Shown here piece after piece: positions 29,151 through 40,396 of a stretch of DNA of 64,000 nt (positions are counted from its first letter, which is position 1; each line of letters starts with the position of its first letter). The stretch spans positions 1 to 64,000 of the forward strand of contig RYFE02000028.1 of assembly GCA_004138175.2 (NCBI GenBank). Direction: 5' to 3'. The translations under genes were made by a program, and so were the position numbers. The stretch is from Chloroflexales bacterium ZM16-3 (GTDB lineage Bacteria > Chloroflexota > Chloroflexia > Chloroflexales > Chloroflexaceae). A model generated the notes under the pieces. That model made no database searches and was not told where the DNA came from. It was given only the letters and a program-made list of their open reading frames with translations.

Positions 29151-32126
29151 CTACTCCTTCACCAGCAGCGCCAGCGGGAAGATCGCCAGCGCCTCACACA
29201 TCGGCAGGCCGATGACGCCCTCGCGCTCCTGGGCGGCCAGCCGCTCGCCGGTGAAGATGTTGGTGTAGGCGGTTCCCATGGCTACGTCGGGCAGGGGCAG
29301 CCAGGTGTCGCCCCAGATCGCGGCGATGGGCGGGCGCTGCTCGCCGTCGGCGAGGCGCAGGCTTAGGCGTGGGGCTACGCTGATCGCCTCTTGCTGTCCC
29401 AGGCGGCGGGCGAAGGCCACCACATGCTCGGCCCGCTCGCCCGTGGCCTCAAGTGGCACATACGCGCCCTCGGCGAAGAGTGCCGGGCGCTCGCGGCGCA
29501 GCCCCAGGGCGCGCTCGATCAGGTAGAGCTTCACCCGCCCGTCCACCGCCTGCTCCAGCAGCTCGGTCGCCAGCTCGGCCAGGTCGCCCCCCGCCGTGCG
29601 CTCGCGGAGCTCGGCCAGCAGCCGCGCCCGCAGCGCGTAGTCCACCGGTCGGCGGTTGTCCGGGTCCACCAGGCTCAGATCCCACAGCTCGGTGCCCTGG
29701 TAGATGTCGGGCACGCCGGGGGCCGTGAGCTTGATCAGGGTCTGGGCGAGCGTGTTGATGCGGCCGAAGAAGGCCACCTTGCGGCTGAACGCGCCGATGC
29801 TCTCGATGAAGGCCCGCGAGCGGCGGCCGTCGAGGATGCCCGCCACAAAGCCCTGGACGGCCTGGTCGTACTCGGGGTTGGGGTTGATCCAGCTGGTGTG
29901 AACCTTGGCCTCGCGGGTGGCCTTCTCCATGTAGGCGGCGATGCGCTCCTTGAAGCTGGCCGGCACGCTGGTGGGGCTGTCGGTCTCCGGCCAGGTGCCC
30001 ACCAGGGTCTGGTAGAGCAGGTACTCGTCGTTGCGCGAGGGCATGGGCTCGGCCTCGTCGGCGGCGGCCCGCTTGGCGGCGTTGAGCCGCCCCCAGCGGG
30101 TGACGAGCTGCCGCCACTCGCGGGGCAGCTCCGAGATCACGTTGATCCGGGCGCGCACGTCCTCGCTGCGCTTGGTGTCGTGGGTCGAGCTGGCGAGCAT
30201 GGCCAGGGGCCAGCGGCTGGCGCGGGCGGCGGCGCGCTCGTGCATGCGCTCCACCGTCCCGCCGAAGTGCTCGGGGTGGCCGCCGACCTCGTTCAGCGAG
30301 ACGAGCCGGTTGTAGACGTAGAAGCTGGTGTCCTCGACGCCCTTGGCCATCACTGGGCCGCTGAGCTGCTGGAACTTCATCACGAAGCGCAGCACGGGCT
30401 CGTGGGCCTCGGCGGCGAAGCTCGCTAGGTTGCGCAGGGTGAGCGTGTCGCGCAGGAAGTCGAAGATCGCGGCGGCGGTGCGCGGGTTGCGCCGCCGGGC
30501 CTCGCGCACCGCATGCTCGATGTAGCGCACGTCGCGGGCGGTGACGGTGTCGGGGCTGCTGATGTAGGTGCGGTAGATCGGCAGGCAGGCGATCACCTCG
30601 CGGATGGTGAAGGTGAGGCTGTTCAGGGTGAAGTCGCGGTAGTGCCGGTTGTGCTCGGTCAGCTCGTCGAGGATGTGGCTGAGGGCGTTGATCTCGCTGG
30701 AGAGGGAGACAAGCATGATCTCCTTCTTCTTCGAGTTGACCAGGTTGGCGTAGGCGGGCTGCGGGCCGACCACATCGACGTAGAGCCGGTCGATGGTGCG
30801 GCGGGCGGCCTGATCGACGAAGATGCCGTTCACCTCGTTGAGGAAGTCGTAGCCGGTGGTGCCTGCCACAGCCCAGTCGTCGGGGAGGGGCTCGCCGAGC
30901 GAGAGGATCTTCTCGGCGACGACGTAGAGCGGCCAGCGCGGCGGGCGGCCCGCTGCCTCGGCCGGGGCGATCACCTGCTCTTCCAGCTGGCGCGTGATGG
31001 CCGCCTCGTCGGCGGATTCGCCGGCGCAGTAGGCCAGGCAGCGCTCCTGGAGCTGGCGGAAGTAGCTGGCCGGGTCCCACAGGCCATCGGGGTGGTCGAT
31101 GCGCAGGCCGCTGGCCTTGCCCTCGGCCAGCATGTGGAAGATGAGCTGGTGGGTGGCGTCGAGCACCTCGGGCAGCTCGACGCGGATGGCGGCTAGGTCG
31201 TTGATGTCGAAGAAGCGCCGGTAGTTAATCTCCTCGGTGGCGACACGCCAGAAGGCCAGCCGGTAGGGCTGCTGCTCCAGCAGGCCGTCGAGCAGGTCGA
31301 AGCTGTGCGCGTCGCCGGGGTCGCCGTTATACTCGGCCAGGGTGGCGTCGATGGCCTTGCGCACCGGCTTGCTGGCCTTATACAGCCTATCGAGCCGACG
31401 CTTGACGATCTCCTTCTCGCGGTTGCGCTCGGCGATCCGCTCCGGGTCGGTCTCGCTGCGCGGGGGCAGGTACTTGACGGCGGTGATGATGCTCTGGAGC
31501 TCCATCACGTCCTCGCTATCGGCGCCCTGCGCGCCGATCAGCTGCTCCAGCCGGTGGGTGAGCAGGTCGCTGTAGGTGCGCGGGCTGAGCGGGAAGCGGT
31601 GGTCCCAGTAGGCCACGGAGAAGGCCCCGTCGGCGTAGCGCAGCTGGAGCTCGCCACGGTCGAGCACGACGCCATACTGGTCGCCGAGGACGGGCAGCAG
31701 CACCTTGCCGCTGAGCTGGCGCGGCACGGGGTCCCAGTCGATATCGAAGTAGCGGGCGTAGATCGAGCTGGAGCCGTTCTCCAGCACGTCGGACCACCAG
31801 GTGTTGCGGGCGTCGCCGATGCCCATGTGGTTGGGCACCACGTCGAGGATGAGGCCCAAGTCGCGGGCGCGCAGCGCGGCGCTGAGCTGCTCGAACCCAT
31901 CCTCGCCGCCGAGGTCGGGGTTGAGGGTGCTGTGGTCGGTGATGTCGTAGCCGTGGGTGCTGCCGCTGCGCGGGGTGAGGATGGGCGAGGCGTACGCCTC
32001 GCTGACGCCGAGGTCGTCGAGGTAGGCGACGATCTTGGTGGCGTCGGCGAAGGTGAACCCGGCGTGGAACTGGAGCCTGTAGGTGGCGCGGGGGGCGGGC
32101 GCATCCGGTTGGTCGCTGGTTGTCAT
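29151..32126 (-). CDS. treY: Malto-oligosyltrehalose synthase TreY
   Basis: A 991-aa GH13 enzyme that isomerises the reducing end of maltodextrins to a trehalosyl end, the first step of the TreY/TreZ route. Visible motifs are the start [69 protein letters not shown] (nucleophile Asp region), YVVAEKIL and, late, [21 protein letters not shown] start at 32126 ([18 protein letters not shown]), where GAGGAAA precedes the ATG; an upstream Met lacks an RBS. It is the last gene of the minus-strand glgE-treY cluster and is longer than many homologues. Confidence 0.95.
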   Translation of the reverse strand: MTTSDQPDAPAPRATYRLQFHAGFTFADATKIVAYLDDLGVSEAYASPILTPRSGSTHGYDITDHSTLNPDLGGEDGFEQLSAALRARDLGLILDVVPNHMGIGDARNTWWSDVLENGSSSIYARYFDIDWDPVPRQLSGKVLLPVLGDQYGVVLDRGELQLRYADGAFSVAYWDHRFPLSPRTYSDLLTHRLEQLIGAQGADSEDVMELQSIITAVKYLPPRSETDPERIAERNREKEIVKRRLDRLYKASKPVRKAIDATLAEYNGDPGDAHSFDLLDGLLEQQPYRLAFWRVATEEINYRRFFDINDLAAIRVELPEVLDATHQLIFHMLAEGKASGLRIDHPDGLWDPASYFRQLQERCLAYCAGESADEAAITRQLEEQVIAPAEAAGRPPRWPLYVVAEKILSLGEPLPDDWAVAGTTGYDFLNEVNGIFVDQAARRTIDRLYVDVVGPQPAYANLVNSKKKEIMLVSLSSEINALSHILDELTEHNRHYRDFTLNSLTFTIREVIACLPIYRTYISSPDTVTARDVRYIEHAVREARRRNPRTAAAIFDFLRDTLTLRNLASFAAEAHEPVLRFVMKFQQLSGPVMAKGVEDTSFYVYNRLVSLNEVGGHPEHFGGTVERMHERAAARASRWPLAMLASSTHDTKRSEDVRARINVISELPREWRQLVTRWGRLNAAKRAAADEAEPMPSRNDEYLLYQTLVGTWPETDSPTSVPASFKERIAAYMEKATREAKVHTSWINPNPEYDQAVQGFVAGILDGRRSRAFIESIGAFSRKVAFFGRINTLAQTLIKLTAPGVPDIYQGTELWDLSLVDPDNRRPVDYALRARLLAELRERTAGGDLAELATELLEQAVDGRVKLYLIERALGLRRERPALFAEGAYVPLEATGERAEHVVAFARRLGQQEAISVAPRLSLRLADGEQRPPIAAIWGDTWLPLPDVAMGTAYTNIFTGERLAAQEREGVIGLPMCEALAIFPLALLVKE

Positions 32127-32471
32127 GGATTTCCTCTTCAGAGCAGGCACGCCCGGCCCTGCTGCCGGACGGCCCTCACCCCCCTAGCCCCCTCTCCCGC
32201 TGCGGCGGGCGAGGGGGGGTATTCCGCACCAGGAAGGGATATACTCCCCTCTCCCCTTGAGGGAGAGGGGAGGACAGAACATTTGGGCGATGTGGTTATA
32301 CATGCCATAGGAACGCGGTAAACCAATCCGTAATTCTGACTCTTCCGGTGCGTGGGTAGGGGCGCGTCGCGACGCGCCCCTACGGCACTGGAACGCGGTA
32401 TGTCATTCCTTAATCTTGATTCTTCCGGTGCGCGGGTAGAGACGCCCCGCCGGGGCGTCTCTACGGCTTGC
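32127..32471. repeat. Repeat-filled gap between treY and treZ
   Basis: No gene. It holds CCCCCTAGCCCCCTCTCCC-type hairpins, an 80-base direct repeat (32310-32359 and 32390-32439, starting GGAACGCGGTA), the palindrome TAGGGGCGCGTCGCGACGCG near 32357, and the 29-bp palindrome GTAGAGACGCCCCG-c-CGGGGCGTCTCTAC at 32436-32464. The AACATTT-GGCG stretch recurs at 36620. Confidence 0.75.
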
Positions 32472-34322
32472 CTACGCCCGGCGCAGCAGGCGGAAGCTGT
32501 AGGGGGCGACCATCTCGCCCGGTGGGCTGGCCGGGGGCGCGGCGGGGTCGGCCCAGCGCGGGTCGGCCGAGTCGAGCAGGGTCTCCCATCTGCCCTCGGG
32601 CGGGCGCAGGGCGGCCGGCTCAGGGCCGAAGTTCATGCCGACCCAGGCCACGCCACGCGAGCCACGGCGGGTCAGTGCGAGGGAGCGCGTCGCCTCGTCC
32701 ACGCTCACGCTCAGGTCGGCGAGGGACTCGGCCTGTAGGGAGGGCTGCTCGCGGCGCAGGCGCAGCAGCTCGCGGTAGAGCGTGCGCAGCACCTGGTGGC
32801 GGCCCCGCCCGCGCAGGCTGTGATCCAGCTTCGAGCGGGCGAAGGTGGCCGGGTCCTGCGGGTCGGGCAGCTCCTGGCCGTGGGCGGCCACAAATTCGGC
32901 GAACTCGGCCTTGCGGCCCTCGCGCACGCCGCGCACCAGGTCGGGGTCGCCGTGGTCGGTAAAAAACTGGAAGGGGGCGGGCTCGGCGTACTCCTCGCCC
33001 ATGAAGATCAGCGGGATGAAGGGCGAGAGCAGCATGGCCCCGGCGGCGAGCTTGAGCTGATCAAAGCTGAGCGTATCGGCCAGCCGGTCGCCGATCGGCC
33101 GGTTGCCCACCTGGTCGTGGTTCTGGATGCAGACGACAAACTGCTCGGGGCGGCAGCCGGTGGGCGGGCGGCCCAGGCGACGCCCCCGGCTCGGCGCATA
33201 CTCGCCGGCGAAGACGAAGGCCCGCCGGTAGGCCGTGGCCAGCTGGGCCATGGTGCCGAATCCAGCGAAGTAGGCCAGCTGCTCGCCGGTGAGCAGGGCG
33301 TGGATGGCGTGATGCAGCTCATCGGCCCACTGGGCGTCGATCCCGTAGCCGCCGCTGGTCTGGGGGCGGATCAGGCGCGGGTCGTTCTGGTCGCTCTCGG
33401 CGATCAGGTAGGCCGGTTTCTGGCGCTCCAGCGCAAACATATGGACCTCGGCGGCCAGCTCCTCCAGCAGGTGGTAGGCCGAGAAGTCGTAGATCGCGTG
33501 GACGGCGTCGAGCCGCAGGGCGTCAATATGGAACTCGCGCAGCCAGTAGAGGGCGTTGGCGATGATGAAGTGGCGCACCGGGTCGCAGCTGGGGCCGTCG
33601 TAATTGATCGCGTCGCCCCAGGGCGTGCGGTAGTGGCCGGTAAAGAAGGGCCGCGAGATCGCCCAGAGGTAGTTGCCCTCGGGGCCGAAGTGGTTGTAGA
33701 CCACGTCGAGGATGACGGAGACGCCCTCGGCGTGGCAGGCGTCCACCAGCCGCTTCAGGCCCTCGGCGCCGCCGTAGGCCGTGTGCGGCGCGTAGAGGTA
33801 GACCCCGTCGTAGCCCCAGTTGTGCTCGCCGGGGAAGTGGGCCACCGGCATCAGCTGGATTGCGGTGACGCCGAGCTCCTTCAGCTGGGGCAGTTGAGGG
33901 ATGATCGCATCGAAGGTGCCCTCGGGCGTAAACGCGCCCACGTGCAGCTCGTAGATCACGTAGTCGCGCAGGGGGAGTCCGGCCCAGCCATCGTCCGCCC
34001 AGGCAAACTGCGGGTCAACGACGGCGGAGGGGCCGTGGACGCCCTCGGGCTGGTGACGCGAGGCCGGGTCGGGCAGCTCGTCGCCGCCGTCGAGGCGGTA
34101 GCGGTAGCGGGTGCCGGGCGGGGCGTCGTCAAGCGTGGCCCGCCAGTAGCCCCAGCTGTCACGCTGCATGGGCACGTGGCGAGGCTGCGGCCCGAGGAGG
34201 CTCACCTCAACGCTGGCGAGCAGGGGCGCCCAGACGCTAAAGGCGGTCCGGCCACCGCCCAGATATGTCGCGCCGGGGGGGGCGTCGTTGGCGGGGAGCT
34301 GGCCACGGGGTTGCTCAGACAT
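32472..34322 (-). CDS. treZ: Malto-oligosyltrehalose trehalohydrolase TreZ
   Basis: A 616-aa GH13 enzyme that releases trehalose from the trehalosyl ends made by TreY. It has an N-terminal beta domain (GGGRTAFSVWAPLLASVEVS), then the barrel: LMPVAHFPGEHNWGYDGVYL, VILDVVYNHFGPEGNYL, IDALRLDAVHAIYDF with the nucleophile Asp, YLIAESDQNDPRL with the acid/base Glu, and QNHDQVGNRPIGDRL with the transition-state Asp. A C-terminal beta sandwich ends RLLRRA. AAGGA precedes the ATG at 34322. It lies between treY and glgB in one orientation. Confidence 0.95.
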   Translation of the reverse strand: MSEQPRGQLPANDAPPGATYLGGGRTAFSVWAPLLASVEVSLLGPQPRHVPMQRDSWGYWRATLDDAPPGTRYRYRLDGGDELPDPASRHQPEGVHGPSAVVDPQFAWADDGWAGLPLRDYVIYELHVGAFTPEGTFDAIIPQLPQLKELGVTAIQLMPVAHFPGEHNWGYDGVYLYAPHTAYGGAEGLKRLVDACHAEGVSVILDVVYNHFGPEGNYLWAISRPFFTGHYRTPWGDAINYDGPSCDPVRHFIIANALYWLREFHIDALRLDAVHAIYDFSAYHLLEELAAEVHMFALERQKPAYLIAESDQNDPRLIRPQTSGGYGIDAQWADELHHAIHALLTGEQLAYFAGFGTMAQLATAYRRAFVFAGEYAPSRGRRLGRPPTGCRPEQFVVCIQNHDQVGNRPIGDRLADTLSFDQLKLAAGAMLLSPFIPLIFMGEEYAEPAPFQFFTDHGDPDLVRGVREGRKAEFAEFVAAHGQELPDPQDPATFARSKLDHSLRGRGRHQVLRTLYRELLRLRREQPSLQAESLADLSVSVDEATRSLALTRRGSRGVAWVGMNFGPEPAALRPPEGRWETLLDSADPRWADPAAPPASPPGEMVAPYSFRLLRRA

Positions 34323-34336
34323 AAGGAGATCCTTGT

Positions 34337-34389
34337 GGCCCGCACCCCCGTAGGGCCGCAGCGCGCTGCGGCCCTACGGGGTGCGGGCC
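34337..34389. terminator. Long GC palindrome between treZ and glgB
   Basis: GGCCCGCACCCCCGTAGGGC and on pairs with the following arm ending GGTGCGGGCC, about 25 bp with one bulge and a 2-base loop. The core TAGGGCCGCAGC/GCTGCGGCCCTA resembles the dispersed TAGGGGCG palindromes. Confidence 0.6.
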
Positions 34390-34397
34390 GTCTACTT

Positions 34398-36527
34398 CTA
34401 GCCTTCGCTCTTAAAGAACAGGGCGGCGAGCGGCGGCAGGGTCAGGTTTAGCGAGTGGCCGTGGCCGTGGACGGGCACGACATCGGCGTTCATGCCGCCG
34501 GAGTTGCCGATGCCGCTGCCCCAGTACTCGCCGCCGTCGCTGTTGAGCATCTCGCGCCACCAGCCGCCGCGCGGCACGCCGATGCGGTAGTCGGCGCGCA
34601 CCACCGGGGTGGCGTTCATCACCACCAGCATGATGTCGCCGGTGGTCTTGCCCTTACGCAGGAAGCTGTAGACGCTGCTGTCGGTGTCGCTGGCATCGAC
34701 CCACTCGAAGCCAGCCGGGTCGCAGTCGAGCTCGTGGAGCGAGGGCTCGCTGGAGTAGAGCCGGTTGAGGTCGCCCACCAGCTGCATCAGGCCGCTGTGC
34801 GAGGGGAACTCCAGCAGGTGCCAGTCGAGACTGCCATCGTGGTTCCACTCGCGCCACTGGCCGAACTCAGCGCCCATAAACATCAGCTTCTTGCCGGGCT
34901 GGGCGTACATGTAGCTGAAGAGCAGGCGCATGTTGGCGAACTTCTGCCACACGTCGCCGGCCATCTTGTCCATCAGCGAGCCCTTGCCGTGGACCACCTC
35001 GTCGTGCGAGAGCGAGAGCACATAGTTCTCGGTGAACATATAGAGCCCACGGAAGGTCAGCTCGTTATGGTGGAAGCGCCGGAAGACGCCCTCGCGGCGC
35101 ATGTACTGGAGCGTGTCGTGCATCCAGCCCATGTCCCACTTATAGCCGAAGCCCAGGCCGCCCACGTAGGTCGGGCGCGAGACCATGGGCCATGCGGTGC
35201 TCTCCTCGGCGATCGTCTGCACGTCGGGGAAGCTCTTGTAGACCTCGGCGTTGAACTGGCGCAGGAACATGATCGCCTCGATGTTCTCGTTGCCGCCGTA
35301 GATGTTGGGGATCCACTCGCCGTCCTTGCGCGAGTAGTCGAGGTAGAGCATGCTGGCCACGGCGTCCACGCGCAGGCCATCGATGTGGAACTTCTCCAGC
35401 CAGCAGATCGCCGAGCTAATCAGGAAGCTGCGCACCTCGTTGCGGCCATAGTTGAAGATGTAGCTGCCCCAGTCGGGGTGGAAGCCCTTGCGCGGGTCGG
35501 CGTGCTCAAAGAGGTGCGTCCCGTCGAAGTAGGCCAGCCCGTGGCCGTCGGTGGGGAAGTGCGAGGGCACCCAGTCGAGGATGATCCCGATCCCATGCTG
35601 GTGCAGGTAGTCCACGAAGAACATAAAGTCCTGGGGCGTGCCGAGGCGGCTGGTGGGCGCGAAGAAGCCCGTGACCTGGTAGCCCCACGAGCCGTAGAAG
35701 GGGTGCTCGGTGATGGGCATCAGCTCGATGTGGGTGAATCCGCACGTCTTCATGTGCTCGGCCAGCAGCGGAGCCAGCTCGCGGTAGCTGAGGAAGCGCT
35801 CGGGCTCATTGGGGTCACGCATCCACGAGCCAAGGTGCAGCTCGTAGATCGCCATGGGCGCGTTGAGGTTCTGGCGCTGATGGCGGGTAGCCATCCAGGT
35901 CTCGTCGTTCCAGCCGTAGTCGCGATCCCAGACGACGGCGCCCGTGCGCGGGGCCACCTCGTAGTAGCTGCCGAAGGGGTCGGTCTTATCCTCGCGGTAG
36001 CCGTAGTAGCGCGAGGCGATGTGGAACTTGTAGGTAGCGCCCTTGCCGATGCCGGGGATGAATCCCTCCCAGATGCCCGAGCTGCCGCGCATCTTCAGCG
36101 GGTTGGGGCCGCTCTCCCAGCCGTTCCAGTCGCCGATCACGGCCACATACTCGGCGTTGGGTGCCCAGACGGCGAAGTAGGTGCCGGGCGCGCCATCGAC
36201 TACGGTGAGGTGGGCGCCGAACTTTTCGTACATCCGGTAGTGGGTGCCCTCGCCGAAGAGGTACAGGTCATCGTCGGTGAGGAAGGGCGACGCGGCGGGC
36301 GCGGACTCTATCACTGCCACGGCGGTCTCGACCACCTCTGCCGGGGCGACCTCGACCACCTCGGCCACGGGCGTCTCTGCCACCTCGGCCACGGGCGTCT
36401 CTGCCACCTCAGCCACGGGCGTCTCTGCCACCTCAGCCACGGGCGTCTCAACCGCCTCGGGCGGCGCGGCGGGCGCATCAGCCTTCTTCGTGCGGCTGCG
36501 CCGGGTTGTCTTCGTCTTGTCGGTCAT
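34398..36527 (-). CDS. glgB: 1,4-alpha-glucan branching enzyme GlgB
   Basis: A 709-aa enzyme that cuts an alpha-1,4 chain and rejoins it as an alpha-1,6 branch. After an odd N-terminus comes a CBM48-like domain ([20 protein letters not shown]) and the GH13 barrel: [59 protein letters not shown] with the nucleophile Asp, [14 protein letters not shown] with the acid/base Glu, and [16 protein letters not shown]. The first 70 residues hold four copies of an 8-residue repeat (TPVAEVAE), coded by a 24-bp DNA tandem repeat at about 36350-36450, and a basic [15 protein letters not shown] start. In this cluster it would branch the product of GlgE. Confidence 0.96.
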   Translation of the reverse strand: MTDKTKTTRRSRTKKADAPAAPPEAVETPVAEVAETPVAEVAETPVAEVAETPVAEVVEVAPAEVVETAVAVIESAPAASPFLTDDDLYLFGEGTHYRMYEKFGAHLTVVDGAPGTYFAVWAPNAEYVAVIGDWNGWESGPNPLKMRGSSGIWEGFIPGIGKGATYKFHIASRYYGYREDKTDPFGSYYEVAPRTGAVVWDRDYGWNDETWMATRHQRQNLNAPMAIYELHLGSWMRDPNEPERFLSYRELAPLLAEHMKTCGFTHIELMPITEHPFYGSWGYQVTGFFAPTSRLGTPQDFMFFVDYLHQHGIGIILDWVPSHFPTDGHGLAYFDGTHLFEHADPRKGFHPDWGSYIFNYGRNEVRSFLISSAICWLEKFHIDGLRVDAVASMLYLDYSRKDGEWIPNIYGGNENIEAIMFLRQFNAEVYKSFPDVQTIAEESTAWPMVSRPTYVGGLGFGYKWDMGWMHDTLQYMRREGVFRRFHHNELTFRGLYMFTENYVLSLSHDEVVHGKGSLMDKMAGDVWQKFANMRLLFSYMYAQPGKKLMFMGAEFGQWREWNHDGSLDWHLLEFPSHSGLMQLVGDLNRLYSSEPSLHELDCDPAGFEWVDASDTDSSVYSFLRKGKTTGDIMLVVMNATPVVRADYRIGVPRGGWWREMLNSDGGEYWGSGIGNSGGMNADVVPVHGHGHSLNLTLPPLAALFFKSEG

Positions 36528-36853
36528 ATAAGCTCCTTCACGTATTGATTATGTAGCGTTGGGGTTAGCTGTCGGCCCTCACCCCCCAGCCCCCTCTCCC
36601 TCAAGGGGAGAGGGGCGGACAGAACATTTAGGCGGCAAGGCGATTCATGCCGTTAGGGTGGCTGTTGGCCCTCACCCCCCAGCCCCCTCTCCCGCTGCGG
36701 CGGGAGAGGGGGGGCGATCCTTTGCTGATGCGGTGCATGGCTTCATGATACACCTGTTCTGTTCGCCCCTGAACCCTCAAGGGAAGATTTCGCACCAGGA
36801 CGCTTCAGGCTCCCCCTCTCCCGGTCAGGGAGAGGGGGCTAGGGGGTGAGGGT
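36528..36853. repeat. Repeat-filled gap upstream of glgB
   Basis: No gene. Three copies of the dispersed CCCTCACCCCCCAGCCCCC element are present, two with a hairpin loop (CCCCTCTCCCGCTGCGGCGG). ACAGAACATTTAGGCGGCAA near 36618 parallels 32270. These may terminate treS transcription or be REP-like elements. Confidence 0.65.
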
Positions 36854-39800
36854 CTACCCCCCCACCTGGCGCAGGATGCCGCCAAGCGGGATGCTCAGCC
36901 ACGCCGGGCGGTTGTTCATCTCGTAGCCGACCTCGTAGACGACCTTCTCGAGCACATAGACCTCCAGCAAGATCTCCAGGTCGGCGCGGGCGGCGGGCAT
37001 AAAGGGCGCGCCTGCGGAGTGCTCGGCATAGCTGCGCAAGAAGGACGCGCTGACCCAGAAGCACCAGAAGTCGGCCCACTGGCGCAGGCGGGCAGACTCC
37101 TCCTCCGTCACGGCCATGCCGCTGGTGCGGCTGAAGTAGCTAGAGTAGGCGGCGTACTGGAAGGAGCGCAGCATGCCGGCCACATCGCGCAGGGGCGAGC
37201 GCTTGATCCGGCGCTCGCTGATCGGGCGCATCGGCTCGCCCTCCAGGTCGATGATCATGAAGTCCTTGCCGGTGAAGAGCACCTGGCCGAGGTGGTAGTC
37301 GCCGTGGATGCGCGTGCGCGACACATCGATCTTGGCCCCGACGATGCGCTGGAAGCGAGCCATCAGGGCGTCCTCGCTCGCCAGGGCGGCCTCAGCCTCG
37401 GCGCGCACATTATCGGGCAGGTGGCGCAGGCTCTTGCGCAGGCTCTGGAAGGTCTGCACCGTCAGGGAGCGCATGCTCTGGTAGAGCGAGCGCTGGTAGA
37501 GCTGCGAGAAGGGCTCGGGGGCGAAGGCGGGGCTCGTGCCGCGAGCGAGGGCGCGGTGCAGCTCGGCGGTGCGCTGGCCGAGTAGGCGCGCCCGCTCGAT
37601 GTAGCTGGTGACTAGCTCGGCGGCCAGCTCGGACTCGCTCTCGGTGGTGGCGTCGAGCAGGGCGGCCAGGGTGGCCGGCACATGCGGCGGCTCCAGGTGG
37701 GGGCGGGCCAGCACCTCATCGAAGTAGGTGTGCAGCACATCCAGCGTGTAGGCCCAGGCGTCGCCCTCATTCTCCACAAAGCCCTGGAGGATGGCCAAGG
37801 TCAGCGGCTCATCGCCGTTGCGGGTATACTCGATGCTGCCGGCCACCGGCGGCGTGTTGGGGAAGCCCTGCTCATCGGTGAGGAAGCGACCGATCTCCAG
37901 ATCCGGGTTGAGCCCGCTGTCGATCTTGCGGAACAGCTTCATGATCAGGTGTCCGCCGAAGTTGATCGATGAGTTGCTCTGCTCAGCGCGCATGGGCAGC
38001 GGGTCGAGGCTAGCGTCACCGACGCCGCTCAGCAGACCGCGCAGCGCCTTCGTCGGCGTGCCCACCAGCTCGCCCTTCAGTCCGCGCAGGCGGCGGCGAC
38101 CAGATACAAACTCGCGCAGGGCCACGCAGAATTCACGCTCGATCAGCGGGTCGTACAGCACACCGGGCTCCTCGGCATTGCCCACGCGCAGATGGGCGAT
38201 CACCGTGTGGTGCCAGTCACTCAGCAACTGCTGTGCCCGGTCGCCGCTGGCGTAGGCCATCGGCATCAGGTAGATCTCGGCGCTGCCCTCGGTGTACTGC
38301 ACATTCGCCAGAACCAGGTAGGCCATGTCGGTGTCGCGGTTGAAGGGCAGGATCACCGTATCGGTGATCGTGACGCTCTTGATCTTGCGCGACTTAGCCC
38401 CAAACCAGCGTCGTGGGCGCATAAAGTCGGGCAACACCTTCTCCAGGCGGGCCTGGCGGCCATCGTAGAAGATCGCATCCCACTTATCGGCGTTCGTCTC
38501 GATCATGGCCAGATCTTCGACCGAGGGCGCATCCAGCAGCACGCCCTCGACGCGCTGGGGCACCAGGCGGAACCAGTAGAAGGCGTGCGGCCCCACGGTG
38601 ATGAAGTAGGGCAGGTCGCCAATCGGCGGGAACTCCACCTGGCCGAACAGCTCCACCGGCATCAGGCTCTTGAACTCGGCCATGTCCAGCTCCACCGCCT
38701 GGACGAAGCGCGAGAGGTTGGCCACCACCAGGATAACCTCGTCCTGATAGCGGCGCACAAAGCAGAGCACCTTGCGGTTATCGGGCTGGAGGAACTCCAG
38801 GGTGCCACGGCTAAAAGCGTGGTAGCGCTTGCGCAGCGCGATCAGGCGCTTCGTCCACCAGAGCAGCGAGTGCTGGTTCGCGCTCTGGGTCTCCACATTC
38901 ACCACCCCGAAGTGATACTCCGGGTCGGTGACGATCGGCAGGTAGAGCCGCTGCGGGTTGGCCTTCGAGAAGCCCGCGTTGCGGTCGCCCGTCCACTGCA
39001 TCGGCGTGCGCACGCCGTTGCGGTCGCCCAGGTAGATATTGTCGCCCATGCCGATCTCATCGCCATAGTAGAGCACCGGGGTGCCGGGCAGCGAGAAGAG
39101 CAGGCCGTTCATCAGCTCGATCTTGCGGCGGTGATTGCCGAGCAGCGGGGCCAGCCGCCGCCGGATGCCGAGGTTAATCCGCGCCTGCGGGTCCTTCGCA
39201 TAGACCCGGTACATATAGTCGCGCTCCTCGTCCGTCACCATCTCCAGGGTCAGCTCATCGTGGTTACGCAGGAAGATCGCCCACTGGCAGTTCTCGGGGA
39301 TAGAGGGCGTCTGGCGCATGATCTCAATGATCGGGAAGCGGTCTTCCTGATAGAGAGCCATATACAGGCGCGGCATCACCGAGAAGTGAAAGGCCATATG
39401 GCACTCATCGCCATCGCCAAAGTAGGCCACCAGATCCTCGGGCCACTGGTTAGCCTCGGCGAGGAACATGCGGCCGGGGTACTTCTCGTCCATGTGGCGG
39501 CGCATCTGCTTGAGGAAGGTGTGAGTGGCGGGCAGGTTCTCGCAGTTGGTGCCCTCCTCCTCATAGAGGTAGGGGATAGCGTCCAGGCGCATCCCATCCA
39601 CGCCCATATCGAGCCAGAACTCCATCGCCTTGAAGACCGCCTTATGCACGGCCGGGTTCTCAAAGTTCAGGTCGGGCTGGTGGCTGTAGAAGCGGTGCCA
39701 GTAGTAGGCGCCCGCCAGCGGGTCCCATGTCCAGTTGCTGCTCTCAAAATCCTTAAAGATAATCCGCGTGTCTTTATACTTCTCGGACGTATCCGACCAG

Positions 39801-40216
39801 ACATAGAAGTCGCGGTAGACGCTGCCGGGCTTGGCGCGGCGGGCGCGCTGGAACCAGGCGTGCTGGTCGGAGGTGTGGTTGCAGACCAGCTCGGTGATCA
39901 CGCGCATGCTACGGCTGTGGGCCTCGCGGATGAGCGTGCGCACATCCTGGATGGTGCCGTACGAGGGGTTGACCGCGTTATAGTCGGCAATATCGTAGCC
40001 GTCGTCGCGCAGGGGGGAGGGGTAGAAGGGCAGCACCCAGATCGCCGTAACGCCAAGGTCCTGGAGGTAGTCGAGCTTGCTGATCAGTCCTTTAAAGTCG
40101 CCACTCCCGTCGCCGTCGCTGTCGCAGAAGGTGCGGACATGCACCTCGTAGATGACGGCATCTTTATACCAGAGCGGGTCGTCGCTAAATATTTGCGGGT
40201 GCCTCTTTGTGGCCAT
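36854..40216 (-). CDS. treS: Trehalose synthase fused to maltokinase (TreS-Pep2/Mak)
   Basis: A 1120-aa fusion. The N-terminal 550 residues are TreS, which interconverts trehalose and maltose: WYKDAVIYEVHVRTFCDSDG, ITELVCNHTSDQHAWF, DGMRLDAIPYLYEEEG with the nucleophile Asp, MFLAEANQWPEDLV, and IFLRNHDELTLEMV. The C-terminal part from about 580 is a maltokinase that phosphorylates maltose with ATP: RRWFGAKSRKI near its start and RIHGDYHLGQVLF...MIIDLEGEP as the kinase catalytic and metal sites. The product is maltose-1-phosphate, the substrate of GlgE. I start at 40216 (MATKRHPQIFSDD), where AAAGAG precedes the ATG. Such fusions are common in bacteria with GlgE. Confidence 0.95.
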   Translation of the reverse strand: MATKRHPQIFSDDPLWYKDAVIYEVHVRTFCDSDGDGSGDFKGLISKLDYLQDLGVTAIWVLPFYPSPLRDDGYDIADYNAVNPSYGTIQDVRTLIREAHSRSMRVITELVCNHTSDQHAWFQRARRAKPGSVYRDFYVWSDTSEKYKDTRIIFKDFESSNWTWDPLAGAYYWHRFYSHQPDLNFENPAVHKAVFKAMEFWLDMGVDGMRLDAIPYLYEEEGTNCENLPATHTFLKQMRRHMDEKYPGRMFLAEANQWPEDLVAYFGDGDECHMAFHFSVMPRLYMALYQEDRFPIIEIMRQTPSIPENCQWAIFLRNHDELTLEMVTDEERDYMYRVYAKDPQARINLGIRRRLAPLLGNHRRKIELMNGLLFSLPGTPVLYYGDEIGMGDNIYLGDRNGVRTPMQWTGDRNAGFSKANPQRLYLPIVTDPEYHFGVVNVETQSANQHSLLWWTKRLIALRKRYHAFSRGTLEFLQPDNRKVLCFVRRYQDEVILVVANLSRFVQAVELDMAEFKSLMPVELFGQVEFPPIGDLPYFITVGPHAFYWFRLVPQRVEGVLLDAPSVEDLAMIETNADKWDAIFYDGRQARLEKVLPDFMRPRRWFGAKSRKIKSVTITDTVILPFNRDTDMAYLVLANVQYTEGSAEIYLMPMAYASGDRAQQLLSDWHHTVIAHLRVGNAEEPGVLYDPLIEREFCVALREFVSGRRRLRGLKGELVGTPTKALRGLLSGVGDASLDPLPMRAEQSNSSINFGGHLIMKLFRKIDSGLNPDLEIGRFLTDEQGFPNTPPVAGSIEYTRNGDEPLTLAILQGFVENEGDAWAYTLDVLHTYFDEVLARPHLEPPHVPATLAALLDATTESESELAAELVTSYIERARLLGQRTAELHRALARGTSPAFAPEPFSQLYQRSLYQSMRSLTVQTFQSLRKSLRHLPDNVRAEAEAALASEDALMARFQRIVGAKIDVSRTRIHGDYHLGQVLFTGKDFMIIDLEGEPMRPISERRIKRSPLRDVAGMLRSFQYAAYSSYFSRTSGMAVTEEESARLRQWADFWCFWVSASFLRSYAEHSAGAPFMPAARADLEILLEVYVLEKVVYEVGYEMNNRPAWLSIPLGGILRQVGG

Positions 40217-40396
40217 ACTGCTCTTTCTGTTCAAAGCGAGGGGACAAGCGAGGGGACAGGGGACAGAAGACAGGGGACAGGCCGAGCACCTGAGGTGGAC
40301 GGAATATCCCAGCGACAAGACGTTTCATATTGGCGGACGAGATGCCTGCCCCCTGTGCCCCGTCCCCGTCCCCCGTCCCCTGTCCCCTGTCCCCTG
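40217..40396. repeat. Low-complexity heptamer repeats between treS and glgE
   Basis: The 180-base gap carries several GGGGACA copies on the left (40235-40285) and several CCCCTGT/CCCCGTC copies on the right (40350-40398). The two groups are complementary and could form a long imperfect hairpin in the transcript. Confidence 0.7.

Noticed and set aside
29449-31080. 543-aa frame overlapping treY in another phase
   Set aside because: Pro/Arg/Ala-rich shadow of treY; no motif of its own.
36349-36456. Possible CRISPR or minisatellite at 36.4 kb
   Set aside because: The 24-bp units are in-frame tandem repeats coding TPVAEVAE in GlgB, without spacers.
34455-36548. 697-aa plus-strand frame opposite glgB
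   Set aside because: Antisense of glgB with no domain or RBS.
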